A DNA stretch of 6,846 nt from Oscillibacter sp. (GTDB lineage Bacteria; Bacillota; Clostridia; Oscillospirales; Oscillospiraceae). How positions within the stretch are numbered: the stretch's first letter is position 1; each line of letters opens with the position of its first letter. The stretch is from contig JAAWIL010000111.1 in assembly GCA_022796315.1 (NCBI GenBank), positions 1 through 6,846 of the forward strand, read 5' to 3'. The notes beneath the pieces are model-generated. The model did no database searches, was not told where the DNA came from, and saw nothing but the letters and a program-made list of their open reading frames with translations. Shown here piece after piece: positions 1 to 5,554 of this stretch. Position numbers and translations under genes: made by a program.

Positions 1-124
1 CCGCAGGCATCCTGACGGATGGCAAGGATTTTTAACGCAGTCAGGGCGGATAATACGCCGCCAAGACATGCGCGGGGAGATTTTAAACAGGCTCTAAGAT
101 TATTTTACACGGCGCGGCGGGGAA
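1..124. other. Left-edge sequence without an assignable gene
   Basis: No gene can be supported here. On the plus strand a short frame open to the left edge ends at the TAA at 33-35 (last residues AGILTDGKDF). On the minus strand a frame starting at an ATG near 69-71 runs off the edge, but it has no ribosome binding site. Both are too short to judge, so the stretch could be the tail of a left-hand gene plus spacer. No clear terminator with a T-tract is visible before the next promoter. Confidence 0.3.
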
Positions 125-153
125 TTGCAATCCCGATTTTCTCATGCTATACT
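125..153 (+). promoter_or_regulatory. SigA-type promoter for the lipid kinase / NUDIX unit
   Basis: The -35 box TTGCAA (125-130) and the -10 box TATACT (148-153) are separated by exactly 17 bases. A TG one base upstream of the -10 (145-146) makes it an extended -10. Transcription should start near 160, giving a leader of about 40 bases before the ATG at 202. No operator or riboswitch is visible in so short a leader, so expression is probably constitutive. This is inferred from consensus match only. Confidence 0.72.
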
Positions 154-201
154 ATCCTTTACAACATATAAACAAACCTTCCATTTGCCGGAGGTCCTTC
201 C

Positions 202-1086
202 ATGGAACCAAACAAACTCCTGATGATCGTCAACCTGACGGCGGGCCGCAGCAAGCCCCGCGGGCCGCTCTTTGACGCCGCGGCCATTCTCTCGCAGGCC
301 GGGTATCTGCTGTCCATCCACAATACCGCCTTCCCCGGCGACGCCACAGCCACCGCTGCCGCCGCCGGGGACTACGGCGTGGTGGTGGCCGTGGGCGGCG
401 ACGGCACGCTGAACCAGGTGGCCGCCGGCCTGCTGACCCTGGAGCGCCCCCCGCTCCTGGGCTATCTCCCCCAGGGCAGCACCAACGACTTCGCCGCCAG
501 CCTCCGCATTCCGGGGGAGCCGGCCGCCGCTGCGGCCCAGCTGGCCAAGGCCGCCCCCCGCCGTTTGGACACGGGGCTGTGGAACCGGCGGCGCTTTCTC
601 TACGTGGCCTCCTTCGGGGCCTTTACCCGCAGCTCCTACACCGCCTCTCAGGCCGCCAAGAACGCCCTGGGCCACCTGGCCTACGTCCTGGAGGGCATGA
701 AGGACCTGAACTCCCTGCGCCCCTATAAGATCCGCCTCACCGCCGACGGTGAGGTCCTGGACGGAGAGTACCTCTTCGGGGCCATCTGCAACTCCACCTC
801 CATCGGCGGGCTGATGAAGCTGGACCCCCAGGGCGTGGTGCTGGACGACGGCATGTTCGAGCTGCTCCTGGTCCCCAGCCCCAAGACGCCCCTGGGCCTG
901 CAAAACCTGGTCCTGTCCCTGCTGGACCAGCAATACGACCGGGAGGGCCTGGTGTTCCGCCACGTCTCCTCTCTTCACCTGGAGACAGAGGAGGACCTGC
1001 CCTGGTCCCTGGACGGGGAGTACGCCCCCAGCTCCCCCACGGTGGACATCGAGAACTGCCGGCAGTCGCTGGCTATGCTGCTGTGA
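202..1086 (+). CDS. Diacylglycerol/lipid kinase family protein (DAGK catalytic domain, YegS/DgkB type)
   Basis: Cytosolic, probably membrane-associated lipid kinase of 294 residues, the usual length for the soluble bacterial DgkB/YegS family. These enzymes move the ATP phosphate onto a lipid hydroxyl such as diacylglycerol; the lipid used here cannot be read from sequence. The N-terminal ATP-binding lobe shows the strand-loop IVNLTAGRSK (9-18, in place of NPxSG), the hallmark GGDGT (65-69) followed by LNQV, and GSTND at 92-96 (GTxND in most relatives). The C-terminal beta-sandwich carries DDGMFELLLV and the DGE motif (271-273) expected near the metal site. The ATG at 202 is chosen because GGAGGT (190-195) lies 6 bases upstream and a strong promoter precedes it. 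It is first gene of a unit: its TGA overlaps the GTG of the NUDIX gene. The family call is secure; the substrate is open. Confidence 0.92.
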   Translation: MEPNKLLMIVNLTAGRSKPRGPLFDAAAILSQAGYLLSIHNTAFPGDATATAAAAGDYGVVVAVGGDGTLNQVAAGLLTLERPPLLGYLPQGSTNDFAASLRIPGEPAAAAAQLAKAAPRRLDTGLWNRRRFLYVASFGAFTRSSYTASQAAKNALGHLAYVLEGMKDLNSLRPYKIRLTADGEVLDGEYLFGAICNSTSIGGLMKLDPQGVVLDDGMFELLLVPSPKTPLGLQNLVLSLLDQQYDREGLVFRHVSSLHLETEEDLPWSLDGEYAPSSPTVDIENCRQSLAMLL

Positions 1087-1694
1087 GCGCCCCGCTGGAA
1101 GCCCTGCGCCGCCGGTTCGGCGGCCACACGCCGGGACTGATGGGCGCCCGGCACGCCTTCGCGGTCCTCTGCCCCCTGGTGGAGCGGCCCGGCGGCCCGC
1201 ACCTCCTCTTTGAGGTCCGGGCGGCGGAGCTGCGGCAGGGGGGCGAGGTGTGCTTCCCCGGCGGGAAGCTGGAGCCCGGCGAGACGCCGGAGGCCGGGGC
1301 CCTCCGGGAGACGGAGGAGGAGCTGGCCGTCCCGGCGTCCGAGATCACCCTGCTGGGCAGAACGGATTTCCTCTGCAGCCAGCGGGGCTTCCTGCTGCAT
1401 CCCTTCCTGGGGCTGGTCTCCCCCGCCGGCATGGCGGCCATGCGCCCCTCCCCGGCGGAGGTGGCGGAGGTCTTCACGGTGCCCCTGGCCTTCTTCCAGG
1501 CCACACCGCCGGAGGTATACGCCTACGACCTGGTGCCCCAGCCGCCGGAGGGCTTTCCCTATGAGGCCGTAGGGGTCTCGCCGGACTACCCCTGGTCCCG
1601 GGGGCGGGTGGAGGTGCCGGTGTGGACCTGGCAGAACCACGCCATCTGGGGGATGACGGGGCGGATTGTGCGGGAGATCCTGCGCGGCCTGTGA
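1083..1694 (+). CDS. NUDIX hydrolase, CoA diphosphatase-like (NudL/YeaB type)
   Basis: A 203-residue cytosolic NUDIX enzyme. The Nudix box runs from G61 to V83 (GKLEPGETPEAGAL, then RETEEELAV), with the metal-binding glutamates E76, E79 and E80; the conserved glycine near its end is alanine (A82). The segment just before it, LLFEVRAAELRQGGEVCFPGG (split here as LLFEVRAAELRQ and GGEVCFPGG, 41-61), resembles the extra motif that precedes the box in coenzyme A diphosphatases, which split CoA into phosphopantetheine and 3',5'-ADP. That substrate is an inference. The GTG at 1083 overlaps the kinase stop (GTGA). No good Shine-Dalgarno precedes it, so translation is probably coupled. An ATG at 1140 is a weaker alternative, since the 19 residues before it look like the normal family N-terminus. 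A run of hairpins and a terminator follow. Confidence 0.88.
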   Translation: MSAPLEALRRRFGGHTPGLMGARHAFAVLCPLVERPGGPHLLFEVRAAELRQGGEVCFPGGKLEPGETPEAGALRETEEELAVPASEITLLGRTDFLCSQRGFLLHPFLGLVSPAGMAAMRPSPAEVAEVFTVPLAFFQATPPEVYAYDLVPQPPEGFPYEAVGVSPDYPWSRGRVEVPVWTWQNHAIWGMTGRIVREILRGL

Positions 1695-1756
1695 GCCGGA
1701 GGAACTCCTCCCGGCTGCGGGCTTTGCCCGTCCCGAACATCGGATTCCCGATGTTC
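1694..1756. repeat. Three consecutive stem-loops after the NUDIX stop codon
   Basis: Hairpin 1 pairs AGCCGG (1694-1699) with CCGGCT (1711-1716), with an inner AGGA/TCCT. Hairpin 2 pairs CGGGC (1718-1722) with GCCCG (1726-1730) around TTT. Hairpin 3 is a perfect inverted repeat, GAACATCGG (1735-1743) and CCGATGTTC (1748-1756), with a 4-base loop. None is followed by a T-tract, so they are not simple terminators. They may protect the 3' end of the mRNA, or hairpin 3 may be a protein-binding dyad. Pairings are seen directly; function is unknown. Confidence 0.6.
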
Positions 1757-1784
1757 AAGTGGTTTGACAATATGCAGGCGCACG

Positions 1785-1815
1785 AAAGCGGCCGGGGAAC
1801 TCCCCGGCCGCTTTT
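1785..1815. terminator. Bidirectional terminator between convergent NUDIX and exchanger genes
   Basis: AAAGCGGCCGGGG (1785-1797) pairs perfectly with CCCCGGCCGCTTT (1802-1814) around a 4-base loop, giving a 13-bp GC-rich stem ending in TTTT on the plus strand and TTT on the minus strand. It lies 90 bases after the NUDIX stop and 34 bases beyond the exchanger stop, so it can serve both genes. T-tracts are short, but the stem is very strong. Confidence 0.85.
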
Positions 1816-1848
1816 CCGCTGTGTCTCCGGTCCGCCGCGCTCGCTCCC

Positions 1849-2814
1849 TCAGCGCACCAGGAGCACCACATACCCGGCGTACACCGCCAGCATGGCCACG
1901 CCCTGCCAGCGGTAGAACTTCCCCCGCACCAGCGGCGGCAGCACCGCCAGCAGGCACAGGCTCAGGCAGAAGGGCAGGTCCAGCGCCGTGGTCTGGCTTC
2001 CGATGGTCAGCCCGCCCTCTCCGGAAATCGCGGAGCACACCGGCAGAATCATGGTCAGGTCAATCACGTTGGCCCCGATGATGTTGCCGATGGACATGGA
2101 GGCCTCCTTCTTGGCGATGGCCGTCAGGGTGGTCACCAGCTCCGGCAGGGACGTGCCGATGGCCACCATAGTCACGCCGATGATGCTGGCCGGCACCCCC
2201 AGCAGCAGCGCCAGCTCACTGCCGTAGTCGATCAGCAGCCGGGAACCCACCACAATGGCGGTGATCCCCGCGGCGAACAGGCCCAGCTTCAGGAACATCT
2301 GCCGGTGAGAGGTGGTCCGCCGTTTGGGCTTGGAGGCCCGCTCGCCCGCCATACTGGACCGGGCGTCCAACAGGTTGCTGCCCATATAGGCCAGAAACAC
2401 CACGAACAGCAGCAGACCGGGTCTCACAGTCAGCACCCCGTTCCAGCACAGCGCCGTCAGCAGCACAGCGCCGGCCACCATCAGGACCGCCTTGAGGTTG
2501 AACTGCCGGCGGCTGACCGCCGAGGGCAGGCACACCACGGAGATGCCCAGAATCAGCCCCAGGTTGGCGGTGACGGACCCCACGGCGTTGCCCACCGCCA
2601 GGTCCACCTCCCCCTGGAGCACGCCGGTGACGGACACCGTCAGCTCCGGCAGCGTCGTGGCCAGGGACACAATGGTGGCCCCGATGATAAACCGGGGCAC
2701 GCCGGTGGCCTCGGCGATCCACACCGCGCCGTCCAAAAACCAGTCGCCGCCCTTGATGATCAGCAGCAGACCCAACAGGAAGAAACATACCGTCAGCCAA
2801 ATACTCATCGTCAT
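1849..2814 (-). CDS. CaCA-family cation exchanger (YrbG-like), probably Mn2+/Ca2+ efflux
   Basis: Polytopic inner-membrane antiporter of 321 residues, usual for bacterial Na+/Ca2+ exchanger homologues, which swap a divalent cation for Na+ or H+. Two inverted alpha repeats are present: SLATTLPE (50-57) with GNAVGSVTAN (75-84), and AIGTSLPE (218-225) with GNIIGANVID (243-252). The ion-site acids E57 and E225, N84 and D252 are kept. V81 and A248 replace residues usually Asn and Ser (GSN). A basic linker (about 159-172) separates the halves. The ATG at 2814 is chosen because GGAAAG lies 7 bases upstream; an ATG two codons on (2808) is also possible, and a TTG at 2859 would overlap the leader terminator region. 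Its leader carries a manganese riboswitch, the main reason to infer Mn2+ transport. Family is sure; substrate is inferred. Confidence 0.93.
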   Translation of the reverse strand: MTMSIWLTVCFFLLGLLLIIKGGDWFLDGAVWIAEATGVPRFIIGATIVSLATTLPELTVSVTGVLQGEVDLAVGNAVGSVTANLGLILGISVVCLPSAVSRRQFNLKAVLMVAGAVLLTALCWNGVLTVRPGLLLFVVFLAYMGSNLLDARSSMAGERASKPKRRTTSHRQMFLKLGLFAAGITAIVVGSRLLIDYGSELALLLGVPASIIGVTMVAIGTSLPELVTTLTAIAKKEASMSIGNIIGANVIDLTMILPVCSAISGEGGLTIGSQTTALDLPFCLSLCLLAVLPPLVRGKFYRWQGVAMLAVYAGYVVLLVR

Positions 2815-2827
2815 TCCCACACTTTCC

Positions 2828-2907
2828 AAAAAAATCAGCGAGGCCTCCATCGCACGCAATGGCCGCCGGCAGATCCCGACAGCATTTCGTGCGACAAAAG
2901 TCTCGCT
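2828..2907 (-). promoter_or_regulatory. Putative riboswitch expression platform (terminator switch)
   Basis: On the minus strand a run of seven T (2834-2828) sits just before the exchanger ribosome binding site. CTCGCT (2842-2837) directly before it is complementary to AGCGAG (2907-2902), which is part of the conserved 3' loop of the aptamer. GGCC/GGCC and CCAT/ATGG pairings lie between. This suggests that metal-bound aptamer holds the loop and blocks a terminator, while the free RNA lets it form (an ON switch). The 6-bp base stem with a long insert is modest, so the exact terminator fold is uncertain. Confidence 0.45.
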
Positions 2908-3022
2908 TTCGATTCCGGCCCTCCATGACAGGTCAGAATGGCATGTGCCCCGGACAGACGCATCTGTCGAGCTGACGAGGCATATGACGGCTGGTATTCC
3001 GTAAGCTACTCCCTTTTACCGC
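2891..3022 (-). ncRNA. yybP-ykoY manganese riboswitch aptamer
   Basis: The two conserved halves of this class are present. On the minus strand the 5' side reads GCGGTAAAAG (3022-3013) then GGAGTAGC (3012-3005). The 3' side reads AGCGAGA (2907-2901) then CTTTTGTCGC (2900-2891). The flanking strands form a continuous 10-bp P1 stem with two G-U pairs. The internal GCCGTCA element (near 2991-2985) and a GACAGA/TCTGTC arm (2968-2953) also fit. A separate upstream hairpin, GGGTCC/GGACCC (3049-3028), precedes P1. The class is known to bind Mn2+ and usually turns on efflux genes. The 5' loop has one G fewer than the common AAAGGGGAGTA. It lies between a strong promoter and the exchanger, exactly where expected. 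Confidence 0.85.
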
Positions 3023-3062
3023 CTCACGGGTCCCCTGACGGGAGGACCCTGGCTGTAAGGAC

Positions 3063-3092
3063 ATTATAGGGAGAGCATACCCTGTTTGTCAA
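3063..3092 (-). promoter_or_regulatory. Consensus SigA promoter for riboswitch and exchanger
   Basis: On the minus strand TTGACA (3092-3087) and TATAAT (3068-3063) are both perfect consensus, with an 18-base spacer. Transcription should start near 3056, giving a leader of about 240 bases that contains the whole aptamer. A promoter this strong fits control exerted after initiation, by the riboswitch. Confidence 0.88.
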
Positions 3093-3122
3093 CCATAATT
3101 TCGTCGAAGGCTGTCCCAGTTT

Positions 3123-4214
3123 TCAGACCTTCCCCAAAAAGGCCGGGTCAAAGCCGATCTCCTTCTCCTGAGTCCTGCCGTCCGCCGAGGGGTGGAAGCC
3201 GTAGCTATGGAAAAAGCGCTCAATCTCCGGGTCCCGAATCCAGGGCGCCAGCACCCGCTCCCCGCCGGCGGCCCGGACCTGCTGCACCGCCTGTCCCAGC
3301 AGCTGCACGCCGAAGCCCCGCAGGCGGCAGTCCGGCCGGACGCACAGCAGCGAGATCCACCCGGTCTGGGGGTCCACCTGCAAAAGGCCCACCGGGTCCT
3401 GGTTCAGATAGCCCAGCAGCGTCTCCCGCCCGGCGGCGCTCTCCAGAAGGCGCTCCCGGTCGAAGGAGGCCTCCCCCCACCAGCCTGCCGCCGCCAGCGC
3501 CACGAACTCCTCCGCCTCCTCCGGAAGGCGCAGGGGCGCGAACCACAGGCCGGTCTCCAGCCCGCTGGCCTGCCGGGTCAGCCGCTCTCCGGTCAGCTCC
3601 TCCAGCTCCCGCAGGTGGCTGTCGTCGTCCCGGAAGACCACCCGCAGCGTGCCGCCCTCCGCCTCCAGCAAAGACACGGCGGTGTTGCTCCCCGTGGGCG
3701 TCTTCCCCAGCTCCTCCAGGGGAATCCCCTGGAGCTGAGAGAGGATCATCCGCAGCACGTATCCGTGGGAGAACACCGCCACGGTCTTCCCCTCGTTCTC
3801 CGCCGCGATCTCCCGGATGGCGGCCAGGACCCGGTCTCGGGCCTCCCGGGGCGTCTCCGCCCCCTCCACCTGCCACAGGTCCGGCCGCTGGCTGAAGTGG
3901 CCCATCTCCTCCGGCCACCGGCGCTGGATCTCGCCCCAGCTCCGGTGCTCCCAGGCGCCCACACAGATCTCCCGCAGCCGGGGGTTTCTGTGCAGCACCA
4001 GGCCCTTGGGGAGATAGACGGCGCTGGCCGTGGCGCAGGTGCGGTAGAGATCGCTGGCATACACGGCGTCCACGGGGATGTCCCGGAACCGCCGCTCCAG
4101 GGCCTGGACCTGCTTCCAGCCCCGGTCCGTGAGGTTGCTGTTGGCCTGTCCCTGGGCAATCCGGTAAAGGTTGCCCTCCGCCTCCGCGTGGCGAATGAGA
4201 TAGATTCTTGTCAT
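3123..4214 (-). CDS. Histidine phosphatase fused to a GNAT N-acetyltransferase
   Basis: A two-domain cytosolic protein of 363 residues. Residues 1 to about 200 are a phosphoglycerate-mutase-like histidine phosphatase: RHAE (8-11, phospho-accepting H9), SDLYRT with R58, the probable acid E82, and SHG with the second histidine H150. The second half (about 205-363) is a GNAT fold: the acetyl-CoA pyrophosphate loop is seen at CRLRGFGV (296-303, R-x-x-G-x-G pattern), followed by an amphipathic helix and the typical late FFHSYGF (334-340). Both active sites look intact. The ATG at 4214 has GGGAGG 7 bases upstream. Substrates of either half are unknown; the fusion suggests one small molecule or metabolite is both dephosphorylated and acetylated, but that is inference. 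No clear terminator follows, so some read-through into the exchanger leader is possible. Confidence 0.9.
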   Translation of the reverse strand: MTRIYLIRHAEAEGNLYRIAQGQANSNLTDRGWKQVQALERRFRDIPVDAVYASDLYRTCATASAVYLPKGLVLHRNPRLREICVGAWEHRSWGEIQRRWPEEMGHFSQRPDLWQVEGAETPREARDRVLAAIREIAAENEGKTVAVFSHGYVLRMILSQLQGIPLEELGKTPTGSNTAVSLLEAEGGTLRVVFRDDDSHLRELEELTGERLTRQASGLETGLWFAPLRLPEEAEEFVALAAAGWWGEASFDRERLLESAAGRETLLGYLNQDPVGLLQVDPQTGWISLLCVRPDCRLRGFGVQLLGQAVQQVRAAGGERVLAPWIRDPEIERFFHSYGFHPSADGRTQEKEIGFDPAFLGKV

Positions 4215-4243
4215 AAGAACGCCTCCCGTTACTGATCATTCTC

Positions 4244-4279
4244 TATACTCCAGTATATCGCATTCCGCCCCTGCTTGAA
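4244..4279 (-). promoter_or_regulatory. Weak promoter candidate and palindrome ahead of the phosphatase-GNAT gene
   Basis: On the minus strand TATACT (4257-4252) is a good -10 box, about 40 bases before the start codon, but the best -35 (TTCAAG, 4279-4274, 16-base spacer) is poor. The -10 is one arm of the perfect 14-base palindrome TATACTCCAGTATA (4244-4257), which could be an operator or chance. A weak -35 with a dyad over the -10 would suit an activated or repressed promoter. Confidence 0.35.
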
Positions 4280-4335
4280 TATAGAAAAATTGCCGGTTTT
4301 TTCATGCCCGTCCCCGCGCCTTCCCGGAGAAACGG

Positions 4336-4432
4336 CAGACGCGCCCTCCGGGGAAGGGACTGTGGGCGGAGGCGTTCTGCGCGCTCTGGTTTTTTTGGAA
4401 AAACCCGCCGGGTATGGTCTGTCTCCCGGCGG
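4336..4432 (+). promoter_or_regulatory. Structured leader before the small membrane protein gene
   Basis: An imperfect stem pairs CAGACGC (4336-4342) plus CTCCG with CGGAG plus GCGTTCTG (ending 4379) around a G-rich loop. About 10 bases later come seven T (4390-4396), resembling an attenuator or terminator. A second stem pairs CCGCCGGG (4405-4412) with CCCGGCGG (4425-4432). No convincing promoter was found between 4215 and 4466, so transcription may start upstream of this leader. It matches no riboswitch class I recognise. Confidence 0.35.
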
Positions 4433-4466
4433 TCATACTAGCACCGTGCCGAAAAGGAGTGACTGA

Positions 4467-4649
4467 ATGATGAAGATGTGTGCCGGATTTTGGGCCGGTA
4501 TGAGCGCCGGATTGATGGCTGGCGCGGCGCTGGGGATGATGGCGCCCTACGGCAGGGACCCCATGAAAACGCAGGTGGGGAAGAGTATCCACAAGCTGGG
4601 TGTCGCCGTGGACCATGCCGTAGACACCATTGTTTCGGAAATGCGCTGA
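4467..4649 (+). CDS. Small glycine/methionine-rich membrane protein, unknown function
   Basis: A 60-residue protein I cannot name. Residues about 5-27 form one transmembrane helix rich in Gly, Ala and Met with GxxxG-like spacing (FWAGMSAGLMAGAALGMM), which favours helix packing and oligomerisation. The tail (28-60) is an amphipathic, mildly basic segment that probably lies in the cytoplasm. The start is secure: AAGGAG (4454-4459) lies 7 bases before the ATG. ATGs at the second and fourth codons would barely alter it. It is a single-gene unit with a structured leader before it and a strong terminator directly after the stop. Its build resembles short YtxH-like or glycine-zipper proteins of Firmicutes, but that is only a structural resemblance. 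Confidence 0.75.
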   Translation: MMKMCAGFWAGMSAGLMAGAALGMMAPYGRDPMKTQVGKSIHKLGVAVDHAVDTIVSEMR

Positions 4650-4651
4650 AA

Positions 4652-4688
4652 AAACCGCCGGCGGGGAAAGACTCTCCGCCGGCGGTTT
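4652..4688. terminator. Strong bidirectional terminator between convergent genes
   Basis: AAACCGCCGGCGG (4652-4664) pairs perfectly with CCGCCGGCGGTTT (4676-4688); GGA/TCT in the loop can extend the stem. It starts 3 bases after the small membrane protein stop. The T-tract is short on the plus strand (TTT) but is six T on the minus strand, so it also fits as terminator of the minus-strand orphan, whose stop is about 90 bases away. Confidence 0.92.
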
Positions 4689-4775
4689 CCTGTTCAAGAT
4701 CTCAGAAGCTGTACAATCAGGCGAAGCATACAGATTTACGAGGCAGCATCGCCATTGGCATGGCAGAATCCGCCG

Positions 4776-5228
4776 TCAAGGCCTGTGCGAGGAAGTCCCG
4801 AACAGGCTCTCATCGTCCAGCGAAGTGATGATGGTTCCATCGTTCAGTACCACCATCATATGGTCCATATCTTGATTGATATCAATCATTTTAACATCAA
4901 GACGCGAAAAATCGCCTGCATAATAGAACTGTATCGTTTGACAGCCGTCCTGCCAATCAATTTTTGCTTCCACCCCATCTCTGCATGAGGGTTCGTAAGC
5001 ATCCAACGCAAACGTCCCGACAAAGCTCGCAGAAAACAAGGTTTTCTTGAGATTCCCTGAAATTTTAACGGAGGATGTGATCTTGGACCAGTCGTGGTCC
5101 TTATAGACATCCACACTGACCGTCTGATCAATCGTTTTGTTCATTCCGTATGTACTGAACCATACGATGACAAGGATCAAAATTCCGGCAGCAGATGTGA
5201 AAAACAATTTCATTTTTCCGCTTTTCAT
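4776..5228 (-). CDS. Membrane-anchored extracytoplasmic protein, unknown function
   Basis: A 150-residue protein with no family I recognise. A short basic start (MKSGKMK) is followed by one hydrophobic segment (about 8-27) that looks like a signal anchor or uncleaved signal peptide, leaving about 120 residues outside the cell. That part is strand-rich, with two cysteines (C82, C96) that could form a disulfide, and acidic stretches. The ATG at 5228 is chosen because AAAGGAG lies 8 bases upstream; the frame stays open to a start at 5273 but without a good binding site. Base composition is visibly AT-richer than every other gene here, which suggests recent acquisition or a different selection history. 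It has its own strong promoter and shares a terminator with the convergent small gene. Confidence 0.78.
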   Translation of the reverse strand: MKSGKMKLFFTSAAGILILVIVWFSTYGMNKTIDQTVSVDVYKDHDWSKITSSVKISGNLKKTLFSASFVGTFALDAYEPSCRDGVEAKIDWQDGCQTIQFYYAGDFSRLDVKMIDINQDMDHMMVVLNDGTIITSLDDESLFGTSSHRP

Positions 5229-5289
5229 ATGAAGTACTCCTTTCCTGCAAAGGTAATCGCATTTCAGCAACATTCAATTTTTCATGTTC

Positions 5290-5318
5290 ATGATAGCATC
5301 GTACCGGCTTTCTGACAA
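5290..5318 (-). promoter_or_regulatory. SigA promoter for the membrane-anchored orphan
   Basis: On the minus strand TTGTCA (5318-5313) and TATCAT (5295-5290) are separated by exactly 17 bases, with a TG one base before the -10 (extended -10). Transcription would start near 5284, leaving a leader of about 55 bases before the ATG at 5228. No leader structure is evident. Confidence 0.72.
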
Positions 5319-5378
5319 CCCATTTTCGCAGAATCGCCGAAGTGTTCACCGGCAGGGGAATGCCCATTCTAAGGAAGA

Positions 5379-5474
5379 TCCGGAGGTCGTGGAGGGACGA
5401 GCGGCAGGTTGCCGCCCCTACAGAGCAATTCCGGAGGGCGCGGAGGGACGGGCGGCAGGTTGCCGCCCCTACAG
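5379..5474. repeat. Two tandem copies of a GC-rich palindromic intergenic repeat
   Basis: Two 45-base copies (5379-5423 and 5430-5474) differ at only three positions and are separated by 6 bases, giving a 51-base period. Each holds the palindrome GCGGCAGGTTGCCGC and ends in CCCCTACAG. No transposase or longer terminal repeats are nearby, so this is most like a REP/MITE-type or other small dispersed repeat. The 51-base period is a multiple of three, but the reading frame across it has no good start site and is not taken as coding. The rest of the 5319-5554 gap shows nothing further. Confidence 0.85.
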
Positions 5475-5554
5475 GGCCCGCAGGACCCATCACAAACACG
5501 CGCGTTGGGACGCTTCCCACCGGCGGCACCAGCCTTGAATCGGGATATTTCCTC

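Noticed and set aside
2305..3004. Long plus-strand frames opposite the exchanger and its leader
   Set aside because: Low-complexity translations opposite a clear membrane protein and riboswitch; shadows of GC-rich coding DNA.
3100..3126. Partial resemblance (GGCTGTC, GTTTTCAGA) to the hairpins at 6747-6818
   Set aside because: Short shared words without the inverted arms; too little to call a degraded copy.
4275..4466. 63-codon plus-strand frame starting with TTG and ending just before the small membrane protein gene
   Set aside because: No ribosome binding site, unremarkable composition, and it overlaps the structured leader.
4783..4805. RNase P-like GAGGAAGTCC string
   Set aside because: Only a short match, without the other conserved RNase P regions, and it is inside a coding gene.
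4873..4888. Perfect 16-base palindrome TGATTGATATCAATCA
   Set aside because: It lies inside the minus-strand orphan gene and encodes ordinary residues (IDINQ); probably chance.
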